From Edaphobacter lichenicola (GTDB taxonomy: Bacteria; Acidobacteriota; Terriglobia; Terriglobales; Acidobacteriaceae), in contig NZ_JACHDY010000002.1 of assembly GCF_014201315.1 (NCBI RefSeq), forward strand, positions 930,001-994,000: a DNA stretch of 64,000 nucleotides. Reading direction: 5' to 3'. How positions within the stretch are numbered: position 1 is the stretch's first letter; each line of letters opens with the position of its first letter. A model generated the notes under the pieces. It made no database searches. It worked only from the letters and a program-made list of their open reading frames with translations, and was not told the origin of the DNA. A program made the translations under genes and the position numbers. Shown in pieces: positions 8,698 to 17,713 of the stretch.

Positions 8698-8794
8698 TGT
8701 TATACTTCACGTTGCGGTGCAACCTTTCGTGAGATTTGCATCTAAACCCTAAACAACGCATAGCGGCTGAGAAGATCCGCTGTGGAGGCGACTT
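8698..8794 (+). promoter_or_regulatory. infC promoter and structured leader
   Basis: An extended -10 element, TG-t-TATACT (8698-8706), lies about 90 bases upstream of infC; no good -35 is needed with it. The leader then has a 5-bp hairpin AGCGG / CCGCT (8762-8766, 8778-8782) just before a strong Shine-Dalgarno GGAGG at 8784-8788, six bases from the AUU start. The hairpin could tune initiation; that part is inference. Confidence 0.5.
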
Positions 8795-9424
8795 ATTCCA
8801 CCGATTGATAAACGTTCCGCCAAGTCTTTTATCCGCACCAACGAACGCATCCGCGCCCGCGAGATTCGCGTCATCGACGAAAATGGCGAACAGCTTGGCG
8901 TCATGGCTCCCTTTGACGCCCTCAAGATGGCCCGCGAGCGCTCGCTCGACCTGGTAGAGATCTCCCCCAACGCCGTTCCCCCTGTCTGCAAGATTCAGGA
9001 CTACGGAAAGTTCCTCTACGAGAAAGACAAGAGCGATCGCGCAGCCCGCAAGAAACAGAAGGTCATCGTCATCAAAGAGGTCAAGTTCTCCGTGACCGTC
9101 GATGAGCACGACTATCAGACCAAGAAGAATCAGGCTGTCCGTTTCCTGGGAGAAGGCGACAAGGTCAAGGCCTCCCTGCGCTTCAAAGGCCGCCAGATGG
9201 CGCATCGCGACCTCGGCTACAAGATCATTAACCGCCTCATTCTGGATATCGGCGATGCCGGCCTGGTGGAGTTCATGCCCCGCATGGAAGGCACCACGCT
9301 GCACGCCATTCTGGCTCCGTCCAAGAAGGTCGAGGCCACTCCAAAGAAAGCTGCCTCTTCGGCCACCCCGGCCTCTGGCACCAAGCCTGCCGAACCTGCA
9401 GTTCCCACCCCCGCTCAGGCCTGA
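8795..9424 (+). CDS. infC: Translation initiation factor IF-3, AUU start
   Basis: IF-3 binds the 30S subunit, keeps it apart from 50S and checks the start codon and initiator tRNA. The N-domain begins PPIDKRSAKSFIRTNERIRA and contains LGVMAPFDALKMARE and LDLVEISPNAVPPVCKI; the linker KDKSDRAARKKQK joins to the C-domain (KEVKFSVTVDEHDYQTK, FKGRQMAHRDLG). No ATG, GTG or TTG upstream gives the conserved N-terminus; the first ATG (8903) would delete half of the N-domain. An ATT at 8795 with GGAGG six bases upstream gives a 209-residue protein. AUU starts are the known autoregulatory feature of infC in E. coli and others. A 30-residue Ala/Pro tail is extra. rpmI and rplT, the usual downstream partners, do not follow; a terminator does. 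Confidence 0.95.
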   Translation: MPPIDKRSAKSFIRTNERIRAREIRVIDENGEQLGVMAPFDALKMARERSLDLVEISPNAVPPVCKIQDYGKFLYEKDKSDRAARKKQKVIVIKEVKFSVTVDEHDYQTKKNQAVRFLGEGDKVKASLRFKGRQMAHRDLGYKIINRLILDIGDAGLVEFMPRMEGTTLHAILAPSKKVEATPKKAASSATPASGTKPAEPAVPTPAQA

Positions 9425-9500
9425 AAGAACACCCTCTTTGCCGCCGATTTCAGGGTTGAAGTCGGTGCGCAAAACATTTCGGCTTTCAAGAGAAGCTATA

Positions 9501-9542
9501 AGTCCCATCAACATCCTCAGTCTGATGGGACTTTATTATTTT
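9501..9542 (+). terminator. Rho-independent terminator after infC
   Basis: A 10-bp perfect stem (AGTCCCATCA at 9501-9510 with TGATGGGACT at 9523-9532) is followed by TTATTATTTT. It closes infC as a single-gene unit. Confidence 0.85.
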
Positions 9543-9750
9543 ACCTATCTCTAAGTCGACCCTACCCCTGCGCCTGAATCCGGCCCATTGATCGGAAACT
9601 CTCTAACTATTAGCCAGCAATAGATTAGGCTCCTTGAGCATGACTGTGGTGAGTCGCGTCCTGTGACAAGAGGGCTCCCCCGAAAGCCGATCATGATTTG
9701 AGCCAGATACGAGGGTTGGCCTGCCAGCATCACCCATTTGCGGCGGCATT

Positions 9751-9770
9751 TTCATTACTTTAGTAATGAA
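9751..9770. promoter_or_regulatory. Palindromic operator-like site upstream of peptide cluster
   Basis: A perfect 9-bp inverted repeat with a 2-base centre (TTCATTACT / AGTAATGAA) in an AT-rich stretch, about 130 bp before the first peptide gene. A TTGATA hexamer at 9777-9782 follows closely and could be a -35 element, though no matching -10 is convincing. The rest of 9543-9897 (355 bp) holds no gene I can support. Confidence 0.4.
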
Positions 9771-9897
9771 ATATGTTTGATACTTTTATATGTAACTGAT
9801 TCTATTAGACTTAGTCCAGTTTGTATCCTATGGTTACATCATCTGGTTTGTCCAGAGAAATCTTTTTACAGAAATACAACTTTGGGGGTATCTCTTT

Positions 9898-10074
9898 ATG
9901 AAACATATCGTTCGCGCTTTCGTCGTCGTCCTCGTCCTCACCGGTGCAGTCGCCACAACCCAGACCTCCAACGCCTCCGCAAAGAACAAGGTCACTGCCA
10001 GCCGCGTCAGCATGCTGCCGGTTCCTATGTGCGCACCAAACGATCCTAATGCCTGTGGGATGGGTACGCGCTAA
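9898..10074 (+). CDS. Secreted two-cysteine peptide, copy 1
   Basis: A 58-residue precursor: a signal peptide (MKHIVRAFVVVLVLTGAVA), a Thr/Ser/Ala-rich segment ending with a likely cleavage site after SNASA, and a mature region ending PVPMCAPNDPNACGMGTR. Two cysteines seven residues apart can form one disulfide loop. The ribosome binding site is TTGGGGG at 9881-9887. It is the first of three tandem copies. I do not recognise the family; candidates are an exported signal peptide, a bacteriocin-like peptide or a small envelope peptide. There is no modification enzyme or dedicated transporter next to it. Confidence 0.75.
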   Translation: MKHIVRAFVVVLVLTGAVATTQTSNASAKNKVTASRVSMLPVPMCAPNDPNACGMGTR

Positions 10075-10136
10075 GTTCGGGTTGCTTTTGCAGTTGAAAA
10101 GAATCAACAAATTACAAGGCCACGGAGTCCCAAGTC

Positions 10137-10313
10137 ATGAAACATATCGTTCGCGCTTTCGTCGTCGTCCTCGCCCTCACCGGTGCAGCTGCCACAACCC
10201 AGACTTCCAACGCCTCCGCAAAGAACAAGGTCACTGCTAGCCGCGTCAGCATGCTGCCGGTTCCTATGTGCGCACCAAACGATCCTAATGCCTGTGGGAT
10301 GGGTACGCGCTAA
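10137..10313 (+). CDS. Secreted two-cysteine peptide, copy 2
   Basis: 58 residues, differing from copy 1 only by V13A and V18A in the signal peptide. The nucleotide sequence is almost identical to copy 1 across the gene, and the stretch after the stop (GTTCGGGTTGCTTTTGCAG) is repeated after both, so this duplication is recent. The ribosome binding site is CACGGAG, 7-10 bases before the ATG at 10137. The mature C-terminus is unchanged. The copies are 60-70 bp apart and probably one transcript. Confidence 0.75.
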   Translation: MKHIVRAFVVVLALTGAAATTQTSNASAKNKVTASRVSMLPVPMCAPNDPNACGMGTR

Positions 10314-10381
10314 GTTCGGGTTGCTTTTGCAGTATTACCTGAAAAGAATCAACAAATTACAAGGCCACGGAGTCTCAAGCC

Positions 10382-10561
10382 ATGAAACATATCGTTCGCG
10401 TTTTCGTCGTCGTCCTCGCCCTCACCGGTGCAGCTGCCACAACCCAGACCTCTTCCGCTTCCGCCAAATCCAATGCGGTCACCGCATCTCGAGTCAGCAT
10501 GCTGCCCGTTCCCATGTGCGCTCCGAACGATCCAAACGCTTGTGGCATGGGAACTCGATAG
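10382..10561 (+). CDS. Secreted two-cysteine peptide, copy 3 (diverged codons, same peptide)
   Basis: 59 residues. The signal-peptide half is nearly identical at DNA level to copy 2. From the Ala-rich segment on, the DNA diverges strongly while the last 27 residues stay identical: comparing codons by eye, about 15 synonymous changes and no amino-acid change, and the stop is TAG instead of TAA. This shows that the mature peptide is under strong purifying selection and is a real product. The 5' half may have been evened out by gene conversion. The membrane protein at 10655 follows by 93 bp. Confidence 0.78.
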   Translation: MKHIVRVFVVVLALTGAAATTQTSSASAKSNAVTASRVSMLPVPMCAPNDPNACGMGTR

Positions 10562-10654
10562 TACTATCGGCAATTTTTTGCAGGATCACGCTTTAAATTT
10601 CTTGTATCCGAACCGGGAATAGGCTAGCCTCTGTTTGTAATCACAGGTACGCCT

Positions 10655-11566
10655 ATGAATGAATTCATTTCCAGCTTGACGGCACGTATGGATTACCTAG
10701 AGCCGATTCTTTGTGGAATGCTCATTTTCTTCCTGGTTCGCAGTAAGGCCGTCCGGCAATTCGGATTTCTGGTAGCCCTTCTGTCTGTTCGCCTCGGTTG
10801 CTCTGCTATCTGTCTGCCGTTGCTCTATTTGAGCCGACACGCGATCGAGCGACACTTGGCTTATCAGGTCTATTTCTACATCTACTGGACGAGCTACGCG
10901 CTGGAAGCGATCCTCTCTCTTCTGGTCATATACAGCATTTTCAAGCTGGCGATGGCCCCCCTAAAGGGTTTGCAGACTTTGGGAATGCTTGTTTTCCGCT
11001 GGGTTGCGGCCATCTCAATTGCGGTTGCTATAGGGGTTGCAGTTACTCCTCACCTGAGTGGAATCACGTTCATGGTTGCGATGATCACGCAGCTCCAGCA
11101 GACCTCGAGCATCCTGACACTTTGCCTTCTGTTGTTCGTATGCTTCGCCATCCGGCCAATGGGACTCTCATTCCGTAGCCGGATCTTCGGAGTGAGTCTT
11201 GGGCTTGGTGTTCTCGCAATGGTCAACCTGGTCAATTCCGCATGGCTTGCCCGGTATGCCAACATGTACTCCACATTTAGTCTGATCAACGGATTTGCGG
11301 TTGGCCTTACCCTGCTCACCTGGTCGGCTTACTTCGCGTTCCCCGAGCCTAAGCGCCGCATCATCACTCTCCCGACCACCTCGCCGTTCCTTCGCTGGAA
11401 CCAGATCTCGATGGCTCTGGGCGACGATCCTGGGCATGTGGCCGTCGGTGGGATTCCACCGGAGCTCTTTGCCCCGGCTGAGCTCGAGGTCATGCGCCGC
11501 GCCTCTGCGAAGATGGCTACCGGATCAATCGAGTCGCCTGCTCCCATGCACTCTCTCTCAGCATAG
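10655..11566 (+). CDS. Polytopic membrane protein of unknown function
   Basis: 303 residues with about seven hydrophobic helices between residues 15 and 230 (for example LEPILCGMLIFFLVR, WVAAISIAVAIGVAV, ILTLCLLLFVCFAI, FSLINGFAVGLTLLTW), then a cytoplasmic tail of about 70 residues containing PFLRWNQISMALGDDPGHV and ELEVMRRASAKMA. No catalytic or transport motif is seen; the hydrophobic pattern resembles hypothetical proteins common in acidobacteria. It lies 93 bp after the third secreted peptide gene on the same strand with no terminator between, so it could be cotranscribed. A role as peptide receptor or exporter is possible but only speculation from position. Confidence 0.7.
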   Translation: MNEFISSLTARMDYLEPILCGMLIFFLVRSKAVRQFGFLVALLSVRLGCSAICLPLLYLSRHAIERHLAYQVYFYIYWTSYALEAILSLLVIYSIFKLAMAPLKGLQTLGMLVFRWVAAISIAVAIGVAVTPHLSGITFMVAMITQLQQTSSILTLCLLLFVCFAIRPMGLSFRSRIFGVSLGLGVLAMVNLVNSAWLARYANMYSTFSLINGFAVGLTLLTWSAYFAFPEPKRRIITLPTTSPFLRWNQISMALGDDPGHVAVGGIPPELFAPAELEVMRRASAKMATGSIESPAPMHSLSA

Positions 11567-11612
11567 AGCAGTATTCGAAGAGCAGCATCGACCTGATCTC
11601 GGAAAACAGCAA

Positions 11613-11648
11613 GTAAAAAGGCCATCCCGCTTAGGATGGCCTTTTTAC
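11613..11648. terminator. Bidirectional terminator between membrane protein and rpsA
   Basis: A long perfect stem, GTAAAAAGGCCATCC (11613-11627) with its complement (11634-11648), flanked by A-runs and T-runs on the proper sides for both strands. It serves both convergent genes. Confidence 0.85.
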
Positions 11649-11666
11649 TGCTTGTCTGGTTCGAGC

Positions 11667-13676
<2,010 letters not shown>

Positions 13677-13869
13677 GGTGAATGCGGACTCCGGGATCCA
13701 AGAGATTCCTTCCTCTAAGAGCAGCGCGTGGGCGGGAGCAATCAGCGAATCCGGGAGGGGAGGCTGGCTGCTTTCTCTATCCCCGCGACAGCTTCGGCAG
13801 GATGGAAGGAATCAGGTCTTGCAGAGGAGCTATTGCACTTGGGTCCCACACGCAATAGCTCACTGATAA

Positions 13870-13898
13870 AGCATAGAACTTTGCATACAGTACGTCAA
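13870..13898 (-). promoter_or_regulatory. Sigma70-type promoter for rpsA
   Basis: On the minus strand: -35 TTGACG (13898-13893), a 17-bp spacer and -10 TATGCT (13875-13870). Transcription would start near 13863, giving a 5' leader of about 185 nt before the rpsA ATG. A long leader is where S1 autoregulation acts in E. coli; here that is an inference. The rest of 13677-14122 holds no gene. Confidence 0.55.
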
Positions 13899-14087
13899 CA
13901 AAAGCCGGCCTCTTCGCCTGCATTTTCATCACCATGTCATGCTCGGGAGTGAAGGAAATCTTCCTGGGTCGTACCTAATTCGATGCAGAAAGTCCTGTTT
14001 TGATGCAGAGAGTATGCGCCAAACCGGGCAAAGCGCAGGGAACGAGCCTGAATCGGACTCGCCAGCCCGTCCGGCCGCATCCTCAGC

Positions 14088-14116
14088 CTGAAGGCGCTCT
14101 GCCCCCGCGCTATACT
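14088..14116 (+). promoter_or_regulatory. Promoter placing transcription start at the HIT gene ATG
   Basis: A good -10 (TATACT, 14111-14116) ends six bases before the ATG at 14123, with a weak -35 (CTGAAG) 17 bp upstream. The predicted start site falls on or next to the ATG, and no ribosome binding site is visible, so the mRNA may be leaderless. Confidence 0.4.
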
Positions 14117-14122
14117 CGCCGA

Positions 14123-14692
14123 ATGGACCGCCTCTGGACGCCCTGGCGCTACAGCTACATCACCCGCTCGGACCCGCAGGCCAAAAGCGGGGTTCCTGAG
14201 GCTCTCAGCGCCTGGCCCCCGACCGAGGCCCAGGACAAGCACTGCGTCTTCTGCAATATGATCGCGGCGGTCGACTACGCGGTCGATCACGGGATGGACC
14301 GGCTCGCCGCTGAAAAAGCGGCACACATCGTCTGGCGGGGGCAGACCTGCTTTATCTGCCTCAACGCCTTTCCCTACTCCACCGGACACCTGTTGCTGCT
14401 GCCGTACCAGCACCTGGACACGCTAGCTGCGCTTCCCGTCGAGGTCGCCCAGGAGCTGATGGCTCTTGCCCAGCGTTCGGAGCTGGCGCTGCGGCAGGTC
14501 TACCTTCCGGGCGGCATCAACATGGGTCTCAATCTGGGGGAGGCTGCGGGCGCCGGCATCGCCGCTCACATGCACCTTCACGCTCTGCCCCGATGGAGCG
14601 GCGATACGAACTTCATGACGGTGACGGCTGAAACCCGCGTCCTTCCTGAGGCTCTGGATGTGACCTGGGAGAAGCTTCGCACTGCCTTCTAA
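14123..14692 (+). CDS. HIT-family nucleotide hydrolase/transferase
   Basis: 189 residues. The histidine triad is present as HMHLHALPRW (His-x-His-x-His), the active-site nucleophile region of HIT enzymes, with an N-terminal MDRLWTPWRYSYI typical of the bacterial Ap4A-phosphorylase-like branch and a CVFC pair at about 41-44, possibly zinc-binding. Members cleave dinucleoside polyphosphates or nucleotide conjugates in the cytosol. The ATG at 14123 fits the family start; a frame extending upstream to 14000 is proline-rich and not conserved. Likely leaderless. It is divergent from rpsA, with 445 bp between the start codons. Confidence 0.88.
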   Translation: MDRLWTPWRYSYITRSDPQAKSGVPEALSAWPPTEAQDKHCVFCNMIAAVDYAVDHGMDRLAAEKAAHIVWRGQTCFICLNAFPYSTGHLLLLPYQHLDTLAALPVEVAQELMALAQRSELALRQVYLPGGINMGLNLGEAAGAGIAAHMHLHALPRWSGDTNFMTVTAETRVLPEALDVTWEKLRTAF

Positions 14693-14775
14693 ATTTAATA
14701 CAACCAATGCTTCTCGGTCGTCGTCCTATTGACTAACAGCTTGAAGCCAGCCAGTTGGTTCTCGTTGAGGGCTCA

Positions 14776-15090
14776 ATGCAAAATATCTCTCAGACACTCC
14801 CCGCATCCCTACGATCGGTCCCGTCCGTTGCGAAGGAAGATCGCAGCGCGCCAAAACCCGATCGCCGTCCTTATATTGTTCCCGTCCGTAAGCCCGCGAC
14901 TTCGACTCGCAAATATCTTTCGCTCTTCCCTCATGAATCCGAGGACGCACGCCTTACCGGTGCAACTCGCTCTCTCTATCGCAGACTGCTCGCGTTGAAT
15001 CTTCCCCGTCCGGTCGAGTCGGCAGAGCTTCCCCCGCCGCGGGAGGCAAGGGAGATGCGCATCACGGTGATTGCGCCGAAGACCGCATGA
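14776..15090 (+). CDS. Hypothetical protein, basic and proline-rich
   Basis: 104 residues from an ATG at 14776 with GAGGG six bases upstream. Composition is rich in Arg, Pro and Ser (KEDRSAPKPDRRPYIVPVRK, RSLYRRLLALNLPRPVESAE). No signal peptide, membrane segment or known domain. It lies 83 bp after the HIT gene and is closed by a terminator at 15164, so it is probably a real short gene, but the evidence is codon context and a ribosome binding site only. Confidence 0.45.
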   Translation: MQNISQTLPASLRSVPSVAKEDRSAPKPDRRPYIVPVRKPATSTRKYLSLFPHESEDARLTGATRSLYRRLLALNLPRPVESAELPPPREAREMRITVIAPKTA

Positions 15091-15163
15091 GGCTTCCGAC
15101 ACACCGCATCACAAAGATCAGCCAGAGATTCGTGAAGAACTTCAAAGCTGCTACATGAAAAAG

Positions 15164-15190
15164 ACCCTGCCGCGGAGCAGGGTTTTGTAT
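15164..15190. terminator. Terminator between convergent genes
   Basis: ACCCTGC / GCAGGGT stem (15164-15170, 15177-15183) with a 6-base loop, followed by TTTTGTATTT; A-rich on the other side (AAAAAG), so it can work in both directions. Confidence 0.75.
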
Positions 15191-15227
15191 TTGGTAGGCG
15201 AACTTCAAGATTCGCCGAGATCCGAAG

Positions 15228-15803
15228 CTAAGAGGGCCCATCCTGAGGCGCACTGCTTGCGGCCTTGGGCGCCGCCGCATCGTGATTGCCCGGATCTCTC
15301 GATCCCGGCACCCTTGTGGCTTCGAAGCTGGTAATCTTCCACCCGCCGGAAGGCAGCCGTTGATAGACGCGCGTATAGCGGTAGGTTCCCTGAACCGCCA
15401 CGCCTTCGTTGGTTCCTTCTACCTGGGCACGAGAGGTCACAATGGCGATCGAGCCGACGAGCTTCACCTGCATCTCGCCCAGATCGAGCTTCGTCAGGAC
15501 GAACTTGCGGGTTCGCATCCGGTCCAGTTGTTGCATCTTGGTGTTTACCTGGCCGGTCATCGAGATGCCGATGTAATCGTCGGAGAGGAGCTTGTCCATT
15601 GCGGCGACGTCGCCCGCGAGCTGAGCCTGCCGCCACTGCTCCTCGAGCGCTTCGACCTGCCGTTTGGCATCGTGCTTCTTCTCATGCAGCGGTTGCAGGT
15701 GACCGGCAAATGCCGCAGGCGCAGGCCATCCAATCGCCATGGCCGCCAGCAACACGCCCGAGCCCATCAGCGACCTACGAATTGGACGACCAGACAAGCC
15801 CAT
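15228..15803 (-). CDS. Secreted DUF4440 / SnoaL-like (NTF2-fold) protein
   Basis: 191 residues with a signal peptide (LLAAMAIGWPAPAAFAG). The mature core has the NTF2-fold pattern: VEALEEQWRQAQLAGDVAAM, KLLSDDYIGISMTGQV, then VKLVGSIAIVTSRAQVEG and GTYRYTRVYQRLPSGGWKI, ending with a strand before a low-complexity Ala/Asp tail. DUF4440 proteins are cone-shaped and often bind small hydrophobic molecules; no enzymatic residue can be assigned. The start at 15803 is used; an internal Met at residue 13 (15767) would shorten the signal peptide n-region. Confidence 0.7.
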   Translation of the reverse strand: MGLSGRPIRRSLMGSGVLLAAMAIGWPAPAAFAGHLQPLHEKKHDAKRQVEALEEQWRQAQLAGDVAAMDKLLSDDYIGISMTGQVNTKMQQLDRMRTRKFVLTKLDLGEMQVKLVGSIAIVTSRAQVEGTNEGVAVQGTYRYTRVYQRLPSGGWKITSFEATRVPGSRDPGNHDAAAPKAASSAPQDGPS

Positions 15804-15916
15804 AAGCGTACCGGATGTTAGATCGATTTACCGCGTTGAGTCAAAACCACTTTAGTCGTACGCGAGTCTCCATGCACTAGACAGAGCCACACGCAAGGAA
15901 CCCCGACAGAAAAGCA

Positions 15917-16204
15917 TCAACAGACAGCGGTCAGGTTCTCGACCTGACGTTCTTTCATCTTCTGATACAGGCCCCCGATCGCGTACTGATGAAAGTGAGG
16001 TGTTCCCCTATGATGCTCCAAGGCCGCGTCGTCGTCGTACTGCTCGTAGATAAGTACCGTGCAGGCCTCTCCTTCTACGAAGTGTGGGATGTAGCTGACG
16101 CAGCCGGACTCCTTCCTGGAAGCCGCGGTAAGGTGGCACAGAATCTCGGAGATCTCGTCACGGTCCGACTGGTCGAAGGTCATTCGCACGTTGAAACTAA
16201 GCAT
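15917..16204 (-). CDS. Antibiotic-biosynthesis-monooxygenase (ABM) domain protein
   Basis: 95 residues forming a single ABM/YgiN-like ferredoxin fold: VRMTFDQSDRDEISEILCHL, TAASRKESGCVSYIPHFVEG, CTVLIYEQYDDDAALEHHRG and TPHFHQYAIGG. The AALEHHRGTPHF motif is typical. Members act as cofactor-free oxygenases on quinones or as dimeric sensors. It ends 14 bp before the purA stop region on the same strand and follows purA downstream, so it may be read in the purA transcript. The substrate is unknown. Confidence 0.8.
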   Translation of the reverse strand: MLSFNVRMTFDQSDRDEISEILCHLTAASRKESGCVSYIPHFVEGEACTVLIYEQYDDDAALEHHRGTPHFHQYAIGGLYQKMKERQVENLTAVC

Positions 16205-16218
16205 AATCGCCTTTTCCT

Positions 16219-17529
16219 CTACGCCTTCAACGCGTCTTCAAATGCCGGCAGACTCATGGTCTGGTCGCGGTCCGGGCCGGTGGAGACCATACCAATCTTC
16301 GCCCCGGACTCCTTCTCAATAAATTTCAGATAATCCTGCGCCAGCGGCGGCAGCTTGTCGAACTCGGTGATCCCCTCCGTCGAGCTGTTCCAGCCCTTGA
16401 GCCTGGTATAAACCGGCTCGATGGCGTTGTACCCCGGCATATCCGCAGGAATCAGATCGGTCAGCTTGCCGTTGACCTTGTAGCCGGTGCAGACCGGGAT
16501 CTCGGCGCACTCATCCATCACATCCATCTTGGTGACGACCAGCCACTCGGTCCCGTTGATCATGTTGCTGTAGCGCAGCAGCGGCAGATCGAGCCAGCCG
16601 CAGCGTCGCGGACGGCCGGTCACCGCGCCGTACTCCTGCCCGCGAGCACGGATCAGATCGCTGGTGGAGTCGTGAATCTCGGTGGGGAACGGACCTTCGC
16701 CGACCCGCGTCACGTAGGCCTTGGTGACGCCGATGACGCTGCCGATTCTCGTAGGCCCAACGCCGGTGCCCGTCACCGCTCCGCCGGCCGTGGAGGAGGA
16801 GGAGGTTACGAAGGGATAGGTTCCGTGGTCGATATCCAGCAACGCGCCCTGCGCCCCTTCGAACATGACCTTTCCGCCGTTGTCGATCTCGTGGTTCAGC
16901 ATGACCGCCGTATCGGTCACGAAGGGTGCAATCTGCTCGGCGGCGCGCGAGTACTCCTCGTACATCGTCTTGGGGTCCAGCGGCTCCGTGCCGAACAACG
17001 CATGAGCAATCGTGTTCTTCTCGTGGCAGGCGTTCTCGATGTGCGTCCGCAACAGCGCCGAGTTCAGCAGGTCCACTACCCGGAGTCCGCTGCGATGCAT
17101 CTTGTCTTCATAGGCCGGCCCGATGCCGCGGCTGGTCGTTCCGATCTTCGTGCGTCCGGGCGCATTCTCCGCCGCCAGCTCGATCATCCGATGGTAAGGC
17201 AGAATCACCTGCGCACGGTTCGAGACGAAGAGCTGACCGTCGACCGGCAGACCCGCGTCCTTCAACTTCTTGACCTCGCTCAAAAACGCCATGGGGTCCA
17301 GCACAACGCCGTTGCCGATGACGCCCTTGCACTCCGGTCGCAGAACACCGCATGGAATCAGCTGCAGGACGAACTTTTTGCCTTTGATGATGACCGTATG
17401 GCCGGCATTGTGGCCGCCTGCATAGCGCGCAACCACGGAGAACTTCTCCGAAAGCACGTCGACGATCTTGCCTTTGCCCTCATCGCCCCACTGGGCACCC
17501 AAAATAACCGCTGATTTGCGTTGATTCAC
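16219..17529 (-). CDS. purA: Adenylosuccinate synthetase
   Basis: Catalyses the GTP-dependent joining of IMP and aspartate, the first step from IMP to AMP. 436 residues. The P-loop GAQWGDEGKGKIVD, the His in GGHNAGHT, the IMP loop GTTSRGIGPAYEDK and GAQGALLDIDHGTYPFVTSS are all intact, and the C-terminal GTP-base motif is present in VSTGPDRDQTM. The start is taken as the GTG at 17529 (VNQRKSAVILG), which matches the family length; a further 22 upstream codons to 17595 are not conserved. The downstream ABM gene may be cotranscribed. Confidence 0.97.
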   Translation of the reverse strand: MNQRKSAVILGAQWGDEGKGKIVDVLSEKFSVVARYAGGHNAGHTVIIKGKKFVLQLIPCGVLRPECKGVIGNGVVLDPMAFLSEVKKLKDAGLPVDGQLFVSNRAQVILPYHRMIELAAENAPGRTKIGTTSRGIGPAYEDKMHRSGLRVVDLLNSALLRTHIENACHEKNTIAHALFGTEPLDPKTMYEEYSRAAEQIAPFVTDTAVMLNHEIDNGGKVMFEGAQGALLDIDHGTYPFVTSSSSTAGGAVTGTGVGPTRIGSVIGVTKAYVTRVGEGPFPTEIHDSTSDLIRARGQEYGAVTGRPRRCGWLDLPLLRYSNMINGTEWLVVTKMDVMDECAEIPVCTGYKVNGKLTDLIPADMPGYNAIEPVYTRLKGWNSSTEGITEFDKLPPLAQDYLKFIEKESGAKIGMVSTGPDRDQTMSLPAFEDALKA

Positions 17530-17713
17530 GACGGATGTGTTCTCCAAGGATGGTGGTTGGCCGCAAGACCGGAAGCCCGAAGACGCGCACCGCAACCGGC
17601 AAATGCGCGCTGCTATCTATCATATAGCGTCGGTCGCTTCGGCGTTTTGCGTTGCTGCCTTCGGCGTTCTACCCCCGGAGAAAGGACAAAAAAGAGCCCA
17701 ACCGCCCGGTTTT

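Larger units (their letters stand above)
9898..10561 (+). repeat. Three-unit tandem gene repeat (about 240 bp period)
   Basis: Each unit holds one peptide gene plus the spacer with AAAGAATCAACAAATTACAA and a CACGGAGT ribosome binding site. Units 1 and 2 are near identical; unit 3 is identical only in its leader and signal-peptide part. Confidence 0.85.

Noticed and set aside
8537..9514. N-terminal extension of the response regulator across infC
   Set aside because: The REC domain starts at MRRRILLVDD with its own ribosome binding site; the extension is antisense to IF-3.
9898..10561. CRISPR-like reading of the regular repeats
   Set aside because: The period of about 240 bp consists of whole small genes with signal peptides; no short repeats with unique spacers.
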